Positions 25,830 to 36,535 are shown, counted from the first letter of the stretch. The stretch: 64,000 bases of DNA from Aulostomus chinensis (GCA_037954235.1 JBBMOA010000020.1:16708677-16772676), one strand, 5' to 3'. Translations and numbers: made by a program. The notes: generated by a model from the letters alone, not told the origin.

Positions 25830-26186
25830 TTGATACAATGTTTCAAGTGTCGGATTGTTCAGCTACATTTTAAAATGGTGATGATAAAAAAGATTGTCTT
25901 ATGTGGACTTTATTTTCAGAATAAACAAATGAGAATAGCTGTTGAATTTTCCACCAATCAATCAAAGTCAGAAGGATTTTTATCACAAATTTATTTAACA
26001 TTTCTGAGTTTAAAAAAAAAAATGTGGGAAAAAAATGCAGAGGATATGACCTCGGTAGTTACAGGCCTGATGGTACCGGCCACCACTGGAGCTTCTGACA
26101 TCACAGCCATCACAGACCTCAGTCGTCCCGACAGTTGTGAAGGAGATCAGGGTCCTGTGATCCCAGTCATGTCCCACACTGACTGA
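25830..26186 (+). CDS. Unit 1 upstream ORF, 118 codons, same frame as the 330-aa ORF
   Basis: Open from ATG 25,830 to TGA 26,184-26,186. An A11 run encodes a Lys cluster in the middle, and the C-terminal part, starting MTSVVTG, is Thr/Asp/Pro-rich. The next downstream ORF starts exactly 471 bases (157 codons) after this start, so both share one frame and are separated by this single TGA plus 38 sense codons. It may be a separate short ORF, an uORF, or part of one ancestral longer frame. No family is recognised. Confidence 0.3.
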   Translation: MIQCFKCRIVQLHFKMVMIKKIVLCGLYFQNKQMRIAVEFSTNQSKSEGFLSQIYLTFLSLKKKMWEKNAEDMTSVVTGLMVPATTGASDITAITDLSRPDSCEGDQGPVIPVMSHTD

Positions 26187-26300
26187 AACTACAGGGGATG
26201 TATAAGACCTCCCTGCTTCACCATCATCAAACAACATACAAACAGAAATACACTTCCTTTCTACCAGCCAATCCTACCAAGGAAGCATCTTGATTTCGTC

Positions 26301-27293
26301 ATGTGGTACTCAGGTGACGAGTACGATGAAGATCCTCTGGAGCCTGACATGGACTACGAAACATACAGTCAGAAGCCAGGGAAGCGAAAACGGCAGACCC
26401 TGAGGCTGATGAGCTTTTTGATCCAGAATGGGCAAATTGGTCATCAAAATGCTGAGCCGGAGCCACAGGAGGTTGGACTGACCTCTCCTGGCAATTCAAT
26501 CGCCCAGCGAACCCCAAACCAGGAAGAGGCTGAACTGACCCCTCCTGGCAATTCAAACACCCAGCCAATCCCAAACCAGGAAGAGGCTGGTCCGACCCCT
26601 CCGGGGAATTCACCCAGCCGGAGTTGCCAATTACAGCAACAAGACAATGGACTGACCAATCAGGCCATTTGGTCTCGTCCAGACATCAACAGGGACGAAC
26701 TGGCTCCTAAGCCAATTTTACGTCAGCGGATTGCAGCGAACGAAGGAAGAAAGGAACGTCGTGTGCATTTCGAAATTGACAAGGACCAACACCGTTCTGC
26801 ACCCTTAAATCACGAGTCCATCAGAGGAACACAAGGCAGGCATGACGAGCCTTTTCTGAGGACTGAGGGGGAAAGTGAACAAGTGTGGAGGCCCCTCAGT
26901 AGACCTGGTGTCCTGCATGAGCGGGTGACCAGTCAAGACAGGTCAAGGCCTCACCATAGCAACAGCTGGCAAAGTCGCCAATCACGGTGCGAAGCCAGTG
27001 ACTGGTGGAGACCCGAGACAGATGAGGGGGTGAGTTCTCGATGGGAGAACTTTAATCACGATCGCCACCATTACAAGGAAGATGGTGGTTGGAATCATCC
27101 AGAGAGGGCCAGAGGCTCTGATGGTGGCCGCTACAGGATGGCAGATCAAAACAGGAGCCGCCAGATGACAGCGGACACAAGTGACTGGTGGCGACCTGAT
27201 GAGAGAAGAGACAGGAGGCCCAGTGACCTCATCAGGGAGGACTACCGTCCTTTTGAACGACGTGACGGTGGTTCACGATGGCGGCGGTGGTGA
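26301..27293 (+). CDS. Array ORF copy 1: Arg/Trp/Asp-rich orphan protein, 330 aa
   Basis: I do not recognise this protein. From the Met at 26,301 it has an acidic start (YDEDPLEPD, residues 8-16) and a basic KRKR cluster (28-31) that could act as a nuclear signal. Then follow 2.6 tandem copies of a 19-residue repeat around (E/Q)E(A/V).LT.PGNS...PNQ (about 56-104). Next come PILR (138-141) and RVHF (154-157), a WRPLSRP segment (196-202), a duplicated SDWWRP motif (233-238 and 294-299) and an Arg/Trp-rich tail ending RWRRW. There is no signal peptide or membrane segment; most of the chain should be disordered. The frame is open upstream for 38 codons back to a TGA, so the true start may lie upstream or in another exon. 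A pyrimidine-rich CTTTCTACCAG at 26,257-26,267 could be a splice acceptor. AATAAA at 28,605 is a candidate poly(A) signal. Expression is unproven. Confidence 0.6.
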   Translation: MWYSGDEYDEDPLEPDMDYETYSQKPGKRKRQTLRLMSFLIQNGQIGHQNAEPEPQEVGLTSPGNSIAQRTPNQEEAELTPPGNSNTQPIPNQEEAGPTPPGNSPSRSCQLQQQDNGLTNQAIWSRPDINRDELAPKPILRQRIAANEGRKERRVHFEIDKDQHRSAPLNHESIRGTQGRHDEPFLRTEGESEQVWRPLSRPGVLHERVTSQDRSRPHHSNSWQSRQSRCEASDWWRPETDEGVSSRWENFNHDRHHYKEDGGWNHPERARGSDGGRYRMADQNRSRQMTADTSDWWRPDERRDRRPSDLIREDYRPFERRDGGSRWRRW

Positions 27294-27374
27294 CAACAGC
27301 AACAGCTGATGACATCTTTACCACGACAGTCATATTAATGACGGACTGAACAATCGGACCTATTTGCCCTGTCC

Positions 27375-28330
27375 TGGCTCCGAAGCCAATTTTACCTGAT
27401 AACGACGACGATTACAACAAGGATGATTCTCCACTCTATAAAAGGGAGCAGGAAAAAAGAATTTCAGAATAAATCAAGAATGACTTGGACCCAGCGAGAA
27501 GAACATCAGTGGAACAGGGCAGGGGGGTGATGAGACTTTTCTGAGCATCAAGGAGGAGAATGACCAAACGTGGAGGCCCCTCAGGAGACCTGGTGACTGT
27601 CATGAGCGGATGACCACTGGAGTGAGACTGTAATACAGGGGATCAAACCAGCAGCCACCAGACAACACCTGATTGAAGGAACTGATGGCGTCCTGAGTAG
27701 AGAAGCTGCAGGAGACCCAGAGACTTCGGGGAGGACTACTGTTCTGATGATTGACGTCACGGTGGTTCATGATGGCGGTGGTGGTGACAACAGCAGCAGC
27801 TGATGACATCTCAGCCACCAGGAAGTGATATTAATGACGGACTGAACAATCGGAGCTGTTTGCCCTGTCCTGGCTCCGAAGCCAATTTTACCTGATCGGA
27901 TTATGTACGATAACAACAAGGATGATCCTCCACTCTATAAAAGGGAGCAGGAAAAAAGAATTTCAGAATAAATCAAGCATGACTTGGACCCACCGAGAAG
28001 AACATCAGTGGAACAGGGCAGGGGGGTGATGAGACTTTTCTGAGCATCAAGGAGGATAATGACCAAACGTGGAGGCCCCTCAGGAAACCTGGTGACTGGC
28101 ATGAGCGGATGACCAGTGGAGTGAGGCTATAATACAGGGGATCAAACCAGCAGCCACCAGACAACACCTGATAGAAGGAACTGATGGCGTCCTGAGTAGA
28201 GAAGCTGCAGGAGACCCAGAGACTTCATCGGGGAGGACTACTGTTCTGATGATTGACGTGACGGAGGCTCACGGCCGTGATGAAGAGAGAACAGGCAGCA
28301 GCTGACGGCTTGTCAACCACCAACAAGTGA
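27375..28330 (+). pseudogene. Unit 1: two decayed copies of the ORF C-terminal half
   Basis: Downstream of the ORF stop the sequence repeats the coding text from LAPKPIL onward twice, starting near 27,375 and 27,871 (about 496 bp apart). The first copy can be read as PILPDNDDDYNKDD, then, after a frame slip in a run of six or seven G, as DETFLSIKEENDQTWRPLRR and HERM, matching HDEPFLRTEG..., VWRPLSRP and LHERV of the ORF. The SDWWRP-containing middle is missing, and stops and frameshifts interrupt both copies. Each copy ends in the same GATGGCGG..GGTGGTGACAACAGC text that surrounds the real ORF stop. CTCTATAAAAGGGAG, which resembles a TATA box, is simply the LYKRE codons. Confidence 0.8.
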
Positions 28331-28604
28331 TCACAACAATGGAATTTTTCTCCACTGTCCATGTCTCCATTAAAGATGTACATTTTTTCATTGAAATGTG
28401 ATGTCCCTATTAAAAAATGTATGACATTTAGAAAGAAACTGCATCTCGGAATTATTTTAATATGTTGTATTTTTTCATATGTTCTTTTTCCTCTGTTGAA
28501 ATACATAACTAAATATTAGAGAATGAGCAATGAGTGTGTTGTGTTTGTGTTAGGTAAATTAATTTGATGCATTTTTTCATGAAATATGTCTTTAAAAAGC
28601 CTTA

Positions 28605-28610
28605 AATAAA
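28605..28610 (+). promoter_or_regulatory. Candidate poly(A) signal of the array transcript
   Basis: AATAAA in CCTTAAATAAAACAAC, downstream of the 330-aa ORF and its decayed repeats. It is conserved at 33,710-33,715 and 38,837-38,842. An earlier AATAAA at 27,468 exists only in unit 1, because the first decayed repeat of units 2 and 3 has GAAAAAATC there. Confidence 0.4.
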
Positions 28611-28815
28611 ACAACAACCACCCTCTGACATGATCCTCGTCAGACCTTACTTTGCAAAGAGGCTCATTGAGGCCTTAGATATAATTCAGCCTCTTCCAAT
28701 GTTAATGATTTATCGTGATGACGTCCTTGTAATTGTAAACAAACGGCCAACAGCCAGTCACTGCGTCGCTTCTGCAGCAACAGACATCAAGTACAGATGG
28801 CAGGACAGATCCCTT

Positions 28816-29669
28816 GGGCTGTAATCAACCAAAGAAATTCTTGGTCGACTGAAGCCCTCAAATTTCGACTAAAAATCGACTAATTTTATATATGAAAAAT
28901 ATACTGTGTCAACTATCATCACAAAACCTGCTGAGGAATATGTAGACAATTGTTTTCGTCACGTCATAATAATTGAGCGACACAATCATTTGTCCTGCGC
29001 ACAGAGCGAGACTCAACACAGGAGCTCAGCATTGCGGCTGAGACACAAACAGACTTTTAAATTAAAACTTTACGCTCAAGCAAAAGGCAAGTTCACGGTA
29101 AGAATTTTTACAATTAAAACAAAACAATTATTAGACTAAAACATTGAAATATCAATTCGGATATGTTCATATACTCAAAACTGACGGGGCAACCTAAGGT
29201 GGACACGTTAGCTTACCGTTTTTAGGTGATACGCCGTCGTGTTTGTAGTGGAGCTGTGACATGAAAACTGTTGTTTGCAAACTTGCATTCGACTTTTTTT
29301 CCATTATCTATTTTCATGAAATGCTGCCACACTGCAGATGTCTTTGACATGATGGCCGAGGACTGACTTTAAATGAAACCGTCAAAATTAAATGTACATT
29401 CATCAAACCAGCAGACGTCGGCCTTCTAGTACTCTTCAGTCTGTCTGGCTCTAGCAGGTCGGGCGAGTCCAAAATAGCAAAAAAAAGGGGGGTGTTCAAA
29501 GATTGATTGTTTTCTGAGAAACAGGGATGCTTTGAAAACACCCCCATTACAACTTGGTACTTTCCTCCTGATGAAATTGACGTGGCAAAAAAATCGAACA
29601 ATCCGAATTTTGGTTGAACCAGAACGTATTGACGAATATATGGACCAGTCGACTGGGAGATTACAGCCC
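28816..29669. mobile_element. Non-autonomous hAT-like element at end of unit 1
   Basis: The left end is GGGCTGTAATCAACC with GGTCGACTG 20 bases in. The right end, read inverted, is GGGCTGTAATCTCCC with AGTCGACTGG. GGGCTGTAAT ends with inner GTCGACT motifs are characteristic of a widespread teleost hAT-type repeat. No intact 8-bp duplication is visible at the ends and no transposase is encoded. The element is present at the same place in every unit, so it inserted before amplification and is now part of the unit. Confidence 0.55.
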
Positions 29670-30742
29670 TACCTTAGTTGAAGTTTATTCTTCATTAAGG
29701 GGTGAAAACATTTCAAGGAAGCAACATTTTGTCCAGTGATTTTGTACTTTAGTAACCACAATTGAAGATTACTGACTTTGGCGGCACCCAGTGGTCCTAT
29801 CAGAGAATGAAATACAATGCTCCACTTTTTTGCAATATGCAATGTAAGCTTCTGTATTCTCATTAAGCCGCTTCTTAGCAACCATTTAAAACACAGTCGT
29901 GCTTTGAATGTCATATGTGTGGGAATTAATGTATTTTATGCATAAATGAACCAGTTCTTCAAAAATGACAACTCTTTTCCGAGTTTTGGCTTTTTTCCCT
30001 GCCCCAAGCTCTTGGACCCTTCATAAAAACGAAGGAAAACAAAGGTGTCAATGTAGTTCAGAATACATTTTGTAGAAACCCCACTCTCTATGTCTGAGAA
30101 CTAACGTTAAACGTAAAAAACAAAAACAAACAGAAGCTGTACTCAGTCGTACCACATGGTACCCAGGGCCGTACCCAGGATTTTTCAAATACCTAGGTCA
30201 AATTTTGCGATACATCTTATTTGACAAAAAACATTGTAATTTGGTGACTTTTCATACATTTTGGAAACGTGAATAAACAGAGTTCAAATCACAAGCCCAT
30301 CAAGGAGGTGAACATGTTTATTTTAACAATTCCAAAACGGAGTGATCACAAAAGTAGATTATTTGTGTGTGTGTGTGTGTGTGTGTGCGTGTGTGTAACA
30401 ACGTCATAAACAACAGGTTGCGACGACTCTCCAGCCTTTTTTGAATATGAAATGCGCCAAAATCAAAACGAGAGAGATGAAAAATCCTCGACCTTCTCTC
30501 CAAGCATTTTTGTGCCGACTGGAAAACTTATCCTATCGAGCCAGTTGTTGCTTGAACAACTGTTGCTTGAAATGCTAATTAAAAGCTACACTGATGATAA
30601 TGATCATTGATCAATCATCCCTAGCTGCCATGCAAGGACATAGTATGAACGGTGAGGCACCCGGAGAGGGGAGTTACATCGCTACAGGGGGAACACAGGG
30701 AAAACCAAATACTGCACCGTCTCACTAGCGAAAGCAACTCAC

Positions 30743-30821
30743 CTCCTTCTTTCTTTCTTTTCCCCTGGACTGTTGGCTTTCCAAAGCTGAGTTTCGTTTG
30801 TTTTAGAGTAGACTTCTTCAT
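30743..30821 (-). CDS. Unit 2 minus-strand first exon
   Basis: Same reading and donor as the unit 1 copy; the translation up to the donor is unchanged. Confidence 0.35.
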
Positions 30822-30934
30822 CTTGCTTCCATTTTCAAATTCCAGCCCGACAAAAAAAACTGACTGCGCGGAGTTTGAGGAGAACGTAGGCTGTATCCCA
30901 CGGTGCTGAGCTGACTTTCGCGAGGCTGCGTCAT

Positions 30935-31291
30935 TTGATACAATGTTTCAAGTGTCGGATTGTTCAGCTACATTTTAAAATGGTGATGATAAAAAAGATT
31001 GTCTTATGTGGACTTTATTTTCAGAATAAACAAATGAGAATAGCTGTTGAATTTTCCACCAATCAATCAAAGTCAGAAGGATTTTTATCACAAATTTATT
31101 TAACATTTCTGAGTTTAAAAAAAAAAATGTGGGAAAAAAATGCAGAGGATATGACCTCGGTAGTTACAGGCCCGATGGTACCGGCCACCACTGGAGCTTC
31201 TGACATCACAGCCATCACAGACCTCAGTCGTCCCGACAGTTGTGAAGGAGATCAGGGTCCTGTGATCCCAGTCATGTCCCACACTGACTGA
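30935..31291 (+). CDS. Unit 2 upstream ORF, 118 codons
   Basis: Equivalent of 25,830-26,186. One residue differs (Leu to Pro after MTSVVTG). It ends in the same TGA and keeps the same frame relation to the ORF at 31,406. Confidence 0.3.
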   Translation: MIQCFKCRIVQLHFKMVMIKKIVLCGLYFQNKQMRIAVEFSTNQSKSEGFLSQIYLTFLSLKKKMWEKNAEDMTSVVTGPMVPATTGASDITAITDLSRPDSCEGDQGPVIPVMSHTD

Positions 31292-31405
31292 AACTACAGG
31301 GGATGTATAAGACCTCCCTGCTTCACCATCATCAAACAACATACAAACAGAAATACACTTCCTTTCTACCAGCCAATCCTACCAAGGAAGCATCTTGATT
31401 TCGTC

Positions 31406-32398
31406 ATGTGGTACTCAGGTGACGAGTACGATGAAGATCCTCTGGAGCCTGACATGGACTACGAAACATACAGTCAGAAGCCAGGGAAGCGAAAACGGCA
31501 GACCCTGAGGCTGATGAGCTTTTTGATCCAGAATGGGCAAATTGGTCATCAAAATGCTGAGCCGGAGCCACAGGAGGTTGGACTGACCTCTCCTGGCAAT
31601 TCAATCGCCCAGCGAACCCCAAACCAGGAAGAGGCTGAACTGACCCCTCCTGGCAATTCAAACACCCAGCCAATCCCAAACCAGGAAGAGGCTGGTCCGA
31701 CCCCTCCGGGGAATTCACCCAGCCGGAGTTGCCAATTACAGCAACAAGACAATGGACTGACCAATCAGGCCATTTGGTCTCGTCCAGACATCAACAGGGA
31801 CGAACTGGCTCCTAAGCCAATTTTACGTCAGCGGATTGCAGCGAACGAAGGAAGAAAGGAACGTCGTGTGCATTTCGAAATTGACAAGGACCAACACCGT
31901 TCTGCACCCTTAAATCACGAGTCCATCAGAGGAACACAAGGCAGGCATGACGAGCCTTTTCTGAGGACTGAGGGGGAAAGTGAACAAGTGTGGAGGCCCC
32001 TCAGTAGACCTGATGTCCTGCATGAGCGGGTGACCAGTCAAGACAGGTCAAGGCCTCACCATAGCAACAGCTGGCAAAGTCGCCAATCACGGTGCGAAGC
32101 CAGTGACTGGTGGAGACCCGAGACAGATGAGGGGGTGAGTTCTCGATGGGAGAACTTTAATCACGATCGCCACCATTACAAGGAAGATGGTGGTTGGAAT
32201 CATCCAGAGAGGGCCAGAGGCTCTGATGGTGGCCGCTACAGGATGGCAGATCACAAAAGGAGCCGCCAGATGACAGCGGACACAAGTGACTGGTGGCGAC
32301 CTGATGAGAGAAGAGACAGGAGGCCCAGTGACCTCATCAGGGAGGACTACCGTCCTTTTGAACGACGTGACGGTGGTTCACGATGGCGGCGGTGGTGA
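31406..32398 (+). CDS. Array ORF copy 2: 330-aa orphan protein
   Basis: Same length and architecture as copy 1. Three amino-acid differences from copies 1 and 3 are visible: Gly203 to Asp, Gln283 to His and Asn284 to Lys. I see no silent change over the 993 bases. PILR, RVHF and both SDWWRP motifs are kept. The poly(A) candidate AATAAA is at 33,710-33,715. Confidence 0.6.
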   Translation: MWYSGDEYDEDPLEPDMDYETYSQKPGKRKRQTLRLMSFLIQNGQIGHQNAEPEPQEVGLTSPGNSIAQRTPNQEEAELTPPGNSNTQPIPNQEEAGPTPPGNSPSRSCQLQQQDNGLTNQAIWSRPDINRDELAPKPILRQRIAANEGRKERRVHFEIDKDQHRSAPLNHESIRGTQGRHDEPFLRTEGESEQVWRPLSRPDVLHERVTSQDRSRPHHSNSWQSRQSRCEASDWWRPETDEGVSSRWENFNHDRHHYKEDGGWNHPERARGSDGGRYRMADHKRSRQMTADTSDWWRPDERRDRRPSDLIREDYRPFERRDGGSRWRRW

Positions 32399-32479
32399 CA
32401 ACAGCAACAGCTGATGACATCTTAACCACGACAGTCATATTAATGACGGACTGAACAATCGGACCTATTTGCCCTGTCC

Positions 32480-33435
32480 TGGCTCCGAAGCCAATTTTAC
32501 CTGATAACGACGACGATTACAACAAGGATGATCCTCCACTCTATAAAAGGGAGCAGGAAAAAAGAATTTCAGAAAAAATCAAGAATGACTTGGACCCAGC
32601 GAGAAGAACATCAGTGGAACAGGGCAGGGGGGTGATGAGACTTTTCTGAGCATCAAGGAGGAGAATGACCAAACGTGGAGGCCCCTCAGGAGACCTGGTG
32701 ACTGTCATGAGCGGATGACCACTGGAGTGAGACTGTAATACAGGGGATCAAACCAGCAGCCACCAGACAACACCTGATTGAAGGAACTGATGGCGTCCTG
32801 AGTAGAGAAGCTGCAGGAGACCCAGAGACTTCGGGGAGGACTACTGTTCTGATGATTGACGTCACGGTGGTTCACGATGGCGGTGGTGGTGACAACAGCA
32901 GCAGCTGATGACATCTCAACCACCAGGAAGTGATATTAATGACGGACTGAACAATCGGAGCTGTTTGCCCTGTCCTGGCTCCGAAGCCAATTTTACCTGA
33001 TCGGATTATGGACGATAACAACAAGGATGATCCTCCACTCTATAAAAGGGAGCAGGAAAAAAGAATTTCAGAATAAATCAAGCATGACTTGGACCCACCG
33101 AGAAGAACATCAGTGGAACAGGGCAGGGGGGTGATGAGACTTTTCTGAGGATTAAGGAGGAGAATGACCAAACATGGAGGCCCCTCAGGAAACCTGGTGA
33201 CTGGCATGAGCGGATGACCAGTGGAGTGAGGCTATAATACAGGGGATCAAACCAGCAGCCACCAGACAACACCTGATAGAAGGAACTGATGGCGTCCTGA
33301 GTAGAGAAGCTGCAGGAGACCCAGAGACTTCATCGGGGAGGACTACTGTTCTGATGATTGACGTGACGGAGGCTCACGGCCGTGATGAAGAGAGAACAGG
33401 CAGCAGCTGACGGCTTGTCAACCACCAACAAGTGA
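32480..33435 (+). pseudogene. Unit 2: two decayed C-terminal repeats
   Basis: Copies begin near 32,480 and 32,976, as in unit 1. In the first, the stop codon in ...GAATAAATC of unit 1 is instead GAAAAAATC, so the LYKRE segment stays open slightly longer before the G-run frame slip. Confidence 0.8.
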
Positions 33436-33920
33436 TCACAACAATGGAATTTTTCTCCACTGTCCATGTCTCCATTAAAGATGTACATTTTTTCATTGAA
33501 ATGTGATGTCCCTATTAAAAAATGGATGACATTTAGAAAGAAACTGCATCTCGGAATTATTTTGATGTATTATATTTTTTAATATGTTTTTTTTCCTCTG
33601 TTGAAATACATAACTAAATATTAGAGAATGAGCAATGAGTGTGTTGTGTTTGTGCTGGGTAAATTAATTTGATGCATTTTTTCATGAAATATGTCTTTAA
33701 AAAGCCTTAAATAAAACAACAACCACCCTCTGACATGATCCTCGTCAGACCTTACTTTGCAATGAGACTCATTGAGGCCTTAGATATAATTCAGCCTCTT
33801 CCAATGTTAATGATTCATCGTGATGACGTCCTTGTAATTGTAAACAAACGGCCATCAGCCAGTCACTGCGTCGCTTCTGCAGCAACAGACATCAAGTACA
33901 GATGGCAGGACAGATCCCTT

Positions 33921-34773
33921 GGGCTGTAATCAACCAAAGAAATTCTTGGTCGACTGAAGCCCTCAAATTTCGACTAAAAATCGACTAATTTTATATATGA
34001 AAAATATACTGTGTCAACTATCATCACAAAACCTGCTGAGGAATATGTAGACAATTGTTTTCGTCACGTCATAATAATTGAGCGACACAATCATTTGTCC
34101 TGCGCACAGAGCGAGACTCAACACAGGAGCTCAGCATTGCGGCTGAGACACAAACAGACTTTTAAATTAAAACTTGACGCTCAAGCAAAAGGCAAGTCCA
34201 CGGTAAGAATTTTTACAATTAAAACAAAACAATTATTAGACTAAAACATTGAAATATCAATTCTGATATGTTCATATACTCAAAACTGACGGGGCAACCT
34301 AAGGTGGACACGTTAGCTTACCGTTTTTAGGTGATACGCCGTCGTGTTTGTAGTGGAGCTGTGACATGAAAACTGTTGTTTGCAAACTTGCATTCGACTT
34401 TTTTTCCATTATCTATTTTCATGAAATGCTGCCACACTGCAGATGTCTTTGACATGATGGCCGAGGACTGACTTTAAATGAAACCGTCAAAATTAAATGT
34501 ACATTCATCAAACCACCAGACGTCGGCCTTCTAGTACTCTTCAGTCTGTCTGGCTCTCGCAGGTCGGGCGAGTCCAAAATAGCGAAACAAAGGGGGGTGT
34601 TCAAAGATTGATTGTTTTCTGAGAAACAGGGATGCTTTGACAACACCCCCATTACAACTTGGTACTTTCCTCCTGATGAAATTAACGTGGCAAAAAAATC
34701 GAACAATCCGAATTTTGGTTGAACCAGAACGTATTGACGAATATATGGACCAGTCGACTGGGAGATTACAGCC
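33921..34773. mobile_element. hAT-like element, unit 2 copy
   Basis: Same ends and position as the unit 1 copy; scattered single-base differences only. Confidence 0.55.
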
Positions 34774-35469
34774 CTACCTTAGTTGAAGTTTATTCTTCAT
34801 TAAGGGGTGAAAACATTTCAAGGAAGCAACATTTTGTCCATTGATTTTGTACTTTAGTAACCACAATTGAAGATTACTGACTTTGGCAGCACCCAGTGGT
34901 CCTATCAGAGAATGAAATACAATGCTCCACTTTTTTGCAATATGCAATGTAAGCTTCTGTATTCTCATTAAGCCGCTTCTTCGCAACCATTTAAAACACA
35001 GTCGTGCTTTGAATGTCATATGTGTGGGAATTAATGTATTTTATGCATAAATGAACCACTTCTAAGAAAAAAATGACAACTCTTTTCCGAGTTTTGGCTT
35101 TTTTCCCTGCCCCAAGCTCTTGGACCCGTCATAAAAACGAAGGAAAACAAAGGTGTCAATGTAGTTCAGAGTACATTTTGTAGAAACCCCACTCTCTATG
35201 TCTGAGAACTAACGTTAAACGTAAAAAACAAAAACAAACAGAAGCTGTACTCAGTCGTACCACATGGTACCCAGGGCCGTACCCAGGATTTTTCAAATAC
35301 CGAGGTCAAATTTTGCGATACATCTTATTTGACAACAAACATTGTAATTTGGTGACTTTTCATACATTTTGGAAACGGGAATAAACAGAGTTCAAATCAC
35401 AAGCCCATCAAGGAGGTGAACATGTTTATTTTAACAATTCCAAAACGGAGTGATCACAAAAGTAGATTA

Positions 35470-35522
<53 letters not shown>

Positions 35523-35872
35523 GTGTAACAACGTCATAAACAACAGGTTGCGACGACTCTCCAGCCTTTTTTGAATGTGAAATGCGCCAAAATCAAAACG
35601 AGAGAGATGAAAAATCCTCGACCTTCTCTCCAAGCATTTTTGTGCCGACTGGAAAACTTATCCTATCTAGCCAGTTGTTGCTTGAACAACTGTTGCTTGA
35701 AATGCTAATTAAAAGCTACACTGATGATAATGATCATTGATCAAGCATCCCTAGCTGCCATGCAAGGACATAGTATAAACGGAGAGGCACCCGTAGAGGG
35801 GAGTTACATCGCTACAGGGGGAACACAGGGAAAACCAAATACTGCACCGTCTCACTAGCGAAAGCAACTCAC

Positions 35873-35951
35873 CTCCTTCTTTCTTTCTTTTCCCCTGGAC
35901 TGTTGGCTTTCCAAAGCTGAGTTTCGTTTGTTTTAGAGTAGACTTCTTCAT
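35873..35951 (-). CDS. Unit 3 minus-strand first exon
   Basis: Same reading and donor as the unit 1 copy; the translation up to the donor is unchanged. Confidence 0.35.
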
Positions 35952-36064
35952 CTTGCTTCCATTTTCAAATTCCAGCCCGACAAAAAAAACTGACTGCGCG
36001 GAGTTTGAGGAGAACGTAGGCTGTATCCCACGGTGCTGAGCTGACTTTCGCGAGGCTGCGTCAT

Positions 36065-36421
36065 TTGATACAATGTTTCAAGTGTCGGATTGTTCAGCTA
36101 CATTTTAAAATGGTGATGATAAAAAAGATTGTCTTATGTGGACTTTATTTTCAGAATAAACAAATGAGAATAGCTGTTGAATTTTCCACCAATCAATCAA
36201 AGTCAGAAGGATTTTTATCACAAATTTATTTAACATTTCTGAGTTTAAAAAAAAAAATGTGGGAAAAAAATGCAGAGGATATGACCTCGGTAGTTACAGG
36301 CCTGATGGTACCGGCCACCACTGGAGCTTCTGACATCACAGCCATCACAGACCTCAGTCGTCCCGACAGTTGTGAAGGAGATCAGGGTCCTGTGATCCCA
36401 GTCATGTCCCACACTGACTGA
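36065..36421 (+). CDS. Unit 3 upstream ORF, 118 codons
   Basis: Identical in translation to the unit 1 copy, with the same TGA and frame relation to the ORF at 36,536. The equivalent frame in truncated unit 4 is broken. Confidence 0.3.
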   Translation: MIQCFKCRIVQLHFKMVMIKKIVLCGLYFQNKQMRIAVEFSTNQSKSEGFLSQIYLTFLSLKKKMWEKNAEDMTSVVTGLMVPATTGASDITAITDLSRPDSCEGDQGPVIPVMSHTD

Positions 36422-36535
36422 AACTACAGGGGATGTATAAGACCTCCCTGCTTCACCATCATCAAACAACATACAAACAGAAATACACTTCCTTTCTACC
36501 AGCCAATCCTACCAAGGAAGCATCTTGATTTCGTC

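Larger units (their letters stand above)
25245..30160 (+). repeat. Array unit 1 (4,916 bp)
   Basis: A full unit, except for a deletion of about 190 bp just after 25,417. There CCAAAAC joins directly to TTATCCTATC, removing the TG microsatellite and the flanking sequence present in units 2 and 3. Both breakpoints carry AAAAC, so slippage or microhomology-mediated loss is likely. Confidence 0.9.
30161..35268 (+). repeat. Array unit 2 (5,108 bp)
   Basis: Complete unit. The TG microsatellite is at about 30,364-30,397. Its ORF carries the only amino-acid differences seen among the three copies. Confidence 0.9.

Noticed and set aside
26010..26659. Minus-strand frames of 71-104 codons over the array ORFs, with copies in all units
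   Set aside because: They are antisense shadows of the plus-strand ORF and its 57-bp repeats; repetition across units follows from the tandem array.
27437..27444. TATAAAAG box, also at 27,936 and in the other units, as a promoter
   Set aside because: It lies inside the decayed coding repeats and corresponds to the LYKRE codons, so the resemblance to a TATA box is probably incidental.
28630..28824. 64-codon plus-strand ORF (MILVRPYF...) conserved in three units
   Set aside because: It lies between the poly(A) candidate and the hAT-like element, has no domain I recognise, and its preservation is explained by recent unit duplication.
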